The notes under the pieces are model-generated. The model worked only from the letters and a program-made list of their open reading frames with translations. It did not search any database and had not been told where the DNA came from. The position numbers and the translations under genes were made by a program. Below are positions 7,056 to 8,890 of a stretch of 8,890 bases of DNA, piece after piece; within the stretch, counting starts at the first letter, position 1, and each line of letters begins with the position of its first letter. Source of the DNA: Caulobacteraceae bacterium (GTDB lineage Bacteria; Pseudomonadota; Alphaproteobacteria; Caulobacterales; Caulobacteraceae); the NCBI GenBank assembly GCA_947479185.1, contig CANJYY010000083.1, forward strand, positions 1 to 8,890. Reading direction: 5' to 3'.

Positions 7056-7136
7056 TCACATCTTGGCGAGCAGCTCTCGCTTCTTGTTTTCGAATTCGTC
7101 GTCGCTCAAGAGGCCAGCGGCTTGCCGTTCATTCCG
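7056..7136 (-). pseudogene. Out-of-frame SHOCT-like C-terminal tail
   Basis: A 26-codon open stretch with no ATG encodes ERQAAGLLSDDEFENKKREL and a few more residues before TGA. The GLLSDDEFENKKRELL pattern is typical of the second half of a SHOCT domain, a short helical module found at protein C-termini. It lies in the +1 frame relative to the membrane protein gene that ends at 7129. At the junction (GAA TGA ACG) skipping one T gives GAA GAA CGG and joins the two frames. It is therefore probably the severed or frameshift-expressed tail of that gene. An independent start at the internal TTG is less likely. Confidence 0.6.
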
Positions 7137-7788
7137 TCACCAGAGTGGCATCCACGATTTCGCAGTTGAAGTTCGCCACTTGGGTAGAGCCCATGAAGCC
7201 CATGTTCAATTCACGGAATCGCTTGGACTGCCGAGGCGGGATAATTTCGTAGAGCGTCTCGCGAACCGAACCGACAACGGTGCCGCTCGGCCCAGTGAGC
7301 GTGCACTTTATGTCGGCGTCCTTCATCGCGAAGTTCGAGCTGTTTTTGATCGACCCATTCAGGACCAGCACCGTTTCAAATCCGCCCTTCTGTCCCGAGA
7401 TAGTGGCGAAGGAGAGCGACCGCTCCGGGTGACGTCTCACGTCCTTTTCGGCAGCCGCCGCCGCCGCCGCGTCAGCTTCTGCCTTCGCCTCCTTTTCAGC
7501 CTTTGCGATCTCCTCTGGCGACAGCGCCACTGCGGCGGGGGCGACCTTAGACGGCGGGGCTCCATCAGGGGCTTTGGGCGCGAAGGTCACTAGAACAATT
7601 AGAGCCAACCAAATGAATCCGATGACTCTGGACAGAGTTGAGTGGCCCTTACGGAGCAAGAACCAGGCGAATATCCAGGGCAGAAGGAATATCCCGATGC
7701 CTAGAAGGACAGACACTCGTCGTTGGCCCTCGGGCAGAGGTTTTCGTGCTGAGACAATTCGGTCCACGCTCGGCGGCATTTCTGACAT
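7129..7788 (-). CDS. Two-helix membrane protein of unknown function
   Basis: A 219-residue protein I cannot assign to a named family. It has a short basic N-terminus, membrane helices at about 25-46 (VSVLLGIGIFLLPWIFAWFLL) and 53-70 (SRVIGFIWLALIVLVTF), and a linker. An Ala/Lys/Glu-rich helix follows at about 90-116, with a run of Ala near 107-113. The C-terminal domain (about 123-217) is probably beta-rich, with NGSIKNSSNF, LYEIIPP and NMGFMGSTQVANFNCEIV. ATG 7788 is preferred because a GGGGG stretch precedes it at good spacing; a TTG at 7815 would add nine residues. Base composition is lower than in neighbours, with hand counts of 52% and 48% GC in two 60-base lines against 73% in one ahcY line. 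It may thus be acquired or weakly constrained. The stop appears premature with respect to a SHOCT-like tail just downstream. Confidence 0.7.
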   Translation of the reverse strand: MSEMPPSVDRIVSARKPLPEGQRRVSVLLGIGIFLLPWIFAWFLLRKGHSTLSRVIGFIWLALIVLVTFAPKAPDGAPPSKVAPAAVALSPEEIAKAEKEAKAEADAAAAAAAEKDVRRHPERSLSFATISGQKGGFETVLVLNGSIKNSSNFAMKDADIKCTLTGPSGTVVGSVRETLYEIIPPRQSKRFRELNMGFMGSTQVANFNCEIVDATLVTE

Positions 7789-8021
7789 GGCGGCCCCCTG
7801 GCCATTACGTTTCAAGTTCGACTATCAGGACAATTCGAGAGGTCGTCTCATGCGTAAAGTGAGCGACCGACATAACCCATTGAGCACATTGCTGTAGCGC
7901 GCTCCAGCGATGCAATCCCGAAGATCGCAGGGGCGACGAAATCCCGTATCTGAGGAGGCAGGCAACAAACGGCGCTCGCGCCCCCTACCCAACCCGCGCC
8001 GCCTCCGCTAAGCCCCTCGCC
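7789..8021. other. Intergenic region between divergent genes, no recognised element
   Basis: These 233 bases separate the minus-strand membrane protein from pdxY. Composition shifts from moderate GC near 7800-7900 to very C-rich near 7975-8020. It contains a Shine-Dalgarno-like GAGGAGG around 7954-7960 with no start codon at a suitable distance, and a weak GGCGC/GCGCC hairpin. I see no tRNA, clear promoter or terminator. Both flanking promoters presumably lie here. Confidence 0.4.
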
Positions 8022-8873
8022 ATGCCCATGGCGCTCATCATGTCGAGCCACGTCGCGGGGAGTCGTGTCGGCGGCTCCGCCCAGGCGCTGGCGCTGACCC
8101 AGTTCAAGATCGATCCGGTGGTCATCCCCACCGTGCTCTACGGCCGTCACCCCGGCTGGGGCGCGCCCGGCGGGGCGCAGGTGCCGATCGAGGCCTTCGA
8201 GGGCATGCTCGACGGGGTCGAGGCCAACGGCCTGTTCGGCATGACCGACCTGGTCCTGACCGGCTATTTCGCCAGCGTCGACCAGGTCAAGGCGGCCGCC
8301 CGGGCCATCGACGCGGTCAAGGCCGCGCCGCGCGACGGCGCCTTCGCCCGCAAGCCGATGATCGTCGTCGATCCGGTGATCGGCGATTCCGGCAAGGGCC
8401 TGTTCGTCCCGGCCGAGGTCGCCCAGGCGGTCATCGAGTACCTCATTCCCAAGGCCGACCTCGTCGCCCCCAACAGCTGGGAGCTGCAGCGCATCACAGG
8501 GGCCGACGCCCGCAACCCGGAGGCCGCCGTGCGCGCCGCCCGCCTGCTCGGCAAGGCCGTGCTGGTCTCCTCGGTCATTCGCGGCAGCGAGATCGGCGTG
8601 GTCTACGCCGACAAGCGCGAGGCCTGGCTTGCCGCGCACCAGAAGGCCGGCGAGACCGTGCCGAGCGGCACGGGCGACCTCTTGACCGCCCTGTTCGCCG
8701 CCGCCCTGCTGGAAGGCCAGACGCCGTCCTACGGCCTGGCCCGCGCCGTCGGCGGCCTGGCCGAGACCATCGCCTCGGCCGGCATCTGGGCCTCGCCCGA
8801 GCTGCCGATCGTCGCCATGGGCGCGCGCATCAAACAGGCCAGTCCCACCGTCCGCATCGAGAGACTGGCCTGA
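8022..8873 (+). CDS. pdxY: Pyridoxal kinase
   Basis: Ribokinase-fold cytoplasmic kinase of 283 residues, predicted to phosphorylate pyridoxal and related vitamers with ATP in the vitamin B6 salvage pathway. Family features are the N-terminal SSHVAGSRVGGSAQ, VLYGRHPGWG, VVDPVIGDSGKGLFV, VAPNSWELQRITG and the ATP/anion-hole motif SGTGDLL with catalytic Asp219. Length is typical. ATG 8022 is the first candidate start; ATG 8028 (MALIMSSHV) is equally plausible, and neither has a clear Shine-Dalgarno. Its TGA overlaps the ATG of the next gene (TGATG), suggesting coupled translation. PdxY and PdxK are hard to separate by sequence alone, and a broader B6/hydroxymethylpyrimidine kinase role is possible. 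Confidence 0.85.
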   Translation: MPMALIMSSHVAGSRVGGSAQALALTQFKIDPVVIPTVLYGRHPGWGAPGGAQVPIEAFEGMLDGVEANGLFGMTDLVLTGYFASVDQVKAAARAIDAVKAAPRDGAFARKPMIVVDPVIGDSGKGLFVPAEVAQAVIEYLIPKADLVAPNSWELQRITGADARNPEAAVRAARLLGKAVLVSSVIRGSEIGVVYADKREAWLAAHQKAGETVPSGTGDLLTALFAAALLEGQTPSYGLARAVGGLAETIASAGIWASPELPIVAMGARIKQASPTVRIERLA

Positions 8874-8890
8874 TGACCGAGATCCACGGC
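8873..8890 (+). CDS. Start of the next gene, cut by the window edge
   Basis: ATG at 8873-8875 overlaps the pdxY stop by one base and opens a frame reading MTEIHG before the window ends. Overlap of this kind is typical of a co-transcribed gene. Six residues are too few to name it; a serine hydrolase of the beta-lactamase-like class is only a guess from the N-terminal style. Confidence 0.45.

Noticed and set aside
7441..7480. GCC/GGC triplet run as a regulatory repeat
   Set aside because: It simply encodes the Ala-rich helix of the membrane protein and sits in frame.
7848..8639. 263-codon minus-strand open frame over pdxY
   Set aside because: It overlaps pdxY antisense and has no recognisable domain; pdxY has the GTGD motif and normal length.
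1..8890. CRISPR arrays, tRNA or rRNA genes, insertion sequences, phage integrases
   Set aside because: I looked for spaced direct repeats, tRNA-like folds and transposase motifs and saw none.

Overview
The window is high-GC bacterial chromosome from an alphaproteobacterium, most likely Caulobacteraceae (Caulobacter, Phenylobacterium or Brevundimonas type). Three things point there: the gene order chvI-chvG-hprK-EIIA(Man)-HPr, the short form of HPr kinase, and GC-rich third codon positions throughout. This placement is inferred from gene content and protein style; no database was searched.

Layout. Positions 1-2881 (+) are one compact signalling cluster: the 3' end of a ChvI-type response regulator, the membrane sensor kinase ChvG, a short HPr kinase/phosphorylase (HprK), a mannose-family EIIA protein, and HPr. 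Two junctions (ChvG/HprK and EIIA/HPr) are GTGA stop/start overlaps. No sugar-transporting PTS subunit is present, so this looks like a regulatory phosphorelay beside an envelope-stress two-component system. Biotin synthase (bioB) follows on the minus strand, tail to tail with HPr and with overlapping stop codons. It shares an 83-base upstream region with a divergent CYTH-CHAD protein (+). A 17-base perfect palindrome there contains the bioB Shine-Dalgarno sequence.

Next is ahcY (S-adenosylhomocysteine hydrolase, +), preceded by a 20-base perfect palindrome, a promoter-like pair and a good ribosome binding site. Downstream lies a minus-strand patch of lower GC. It holds a two-helix membrane protein of unknown function whose reading frame ends just before an out-of-frame SHOCT-like tail; a single +1 shift would join them. 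A 31-codon ORF with coding-like codon use follows 10 bases after that tail. The window closes with a pyridoxal kinase (pdxY, +) whose stop overlaps the start of a further gene cut by the window edge.

Most genes are core metabolism or signalling. I do not see a clear new multi-gene system. The best leads are the two palindromic control sites (bioB and ahcY), the possible +1 frameshift between 7056 and 7136, and the unannotated tiny ORF at 6950-7045.
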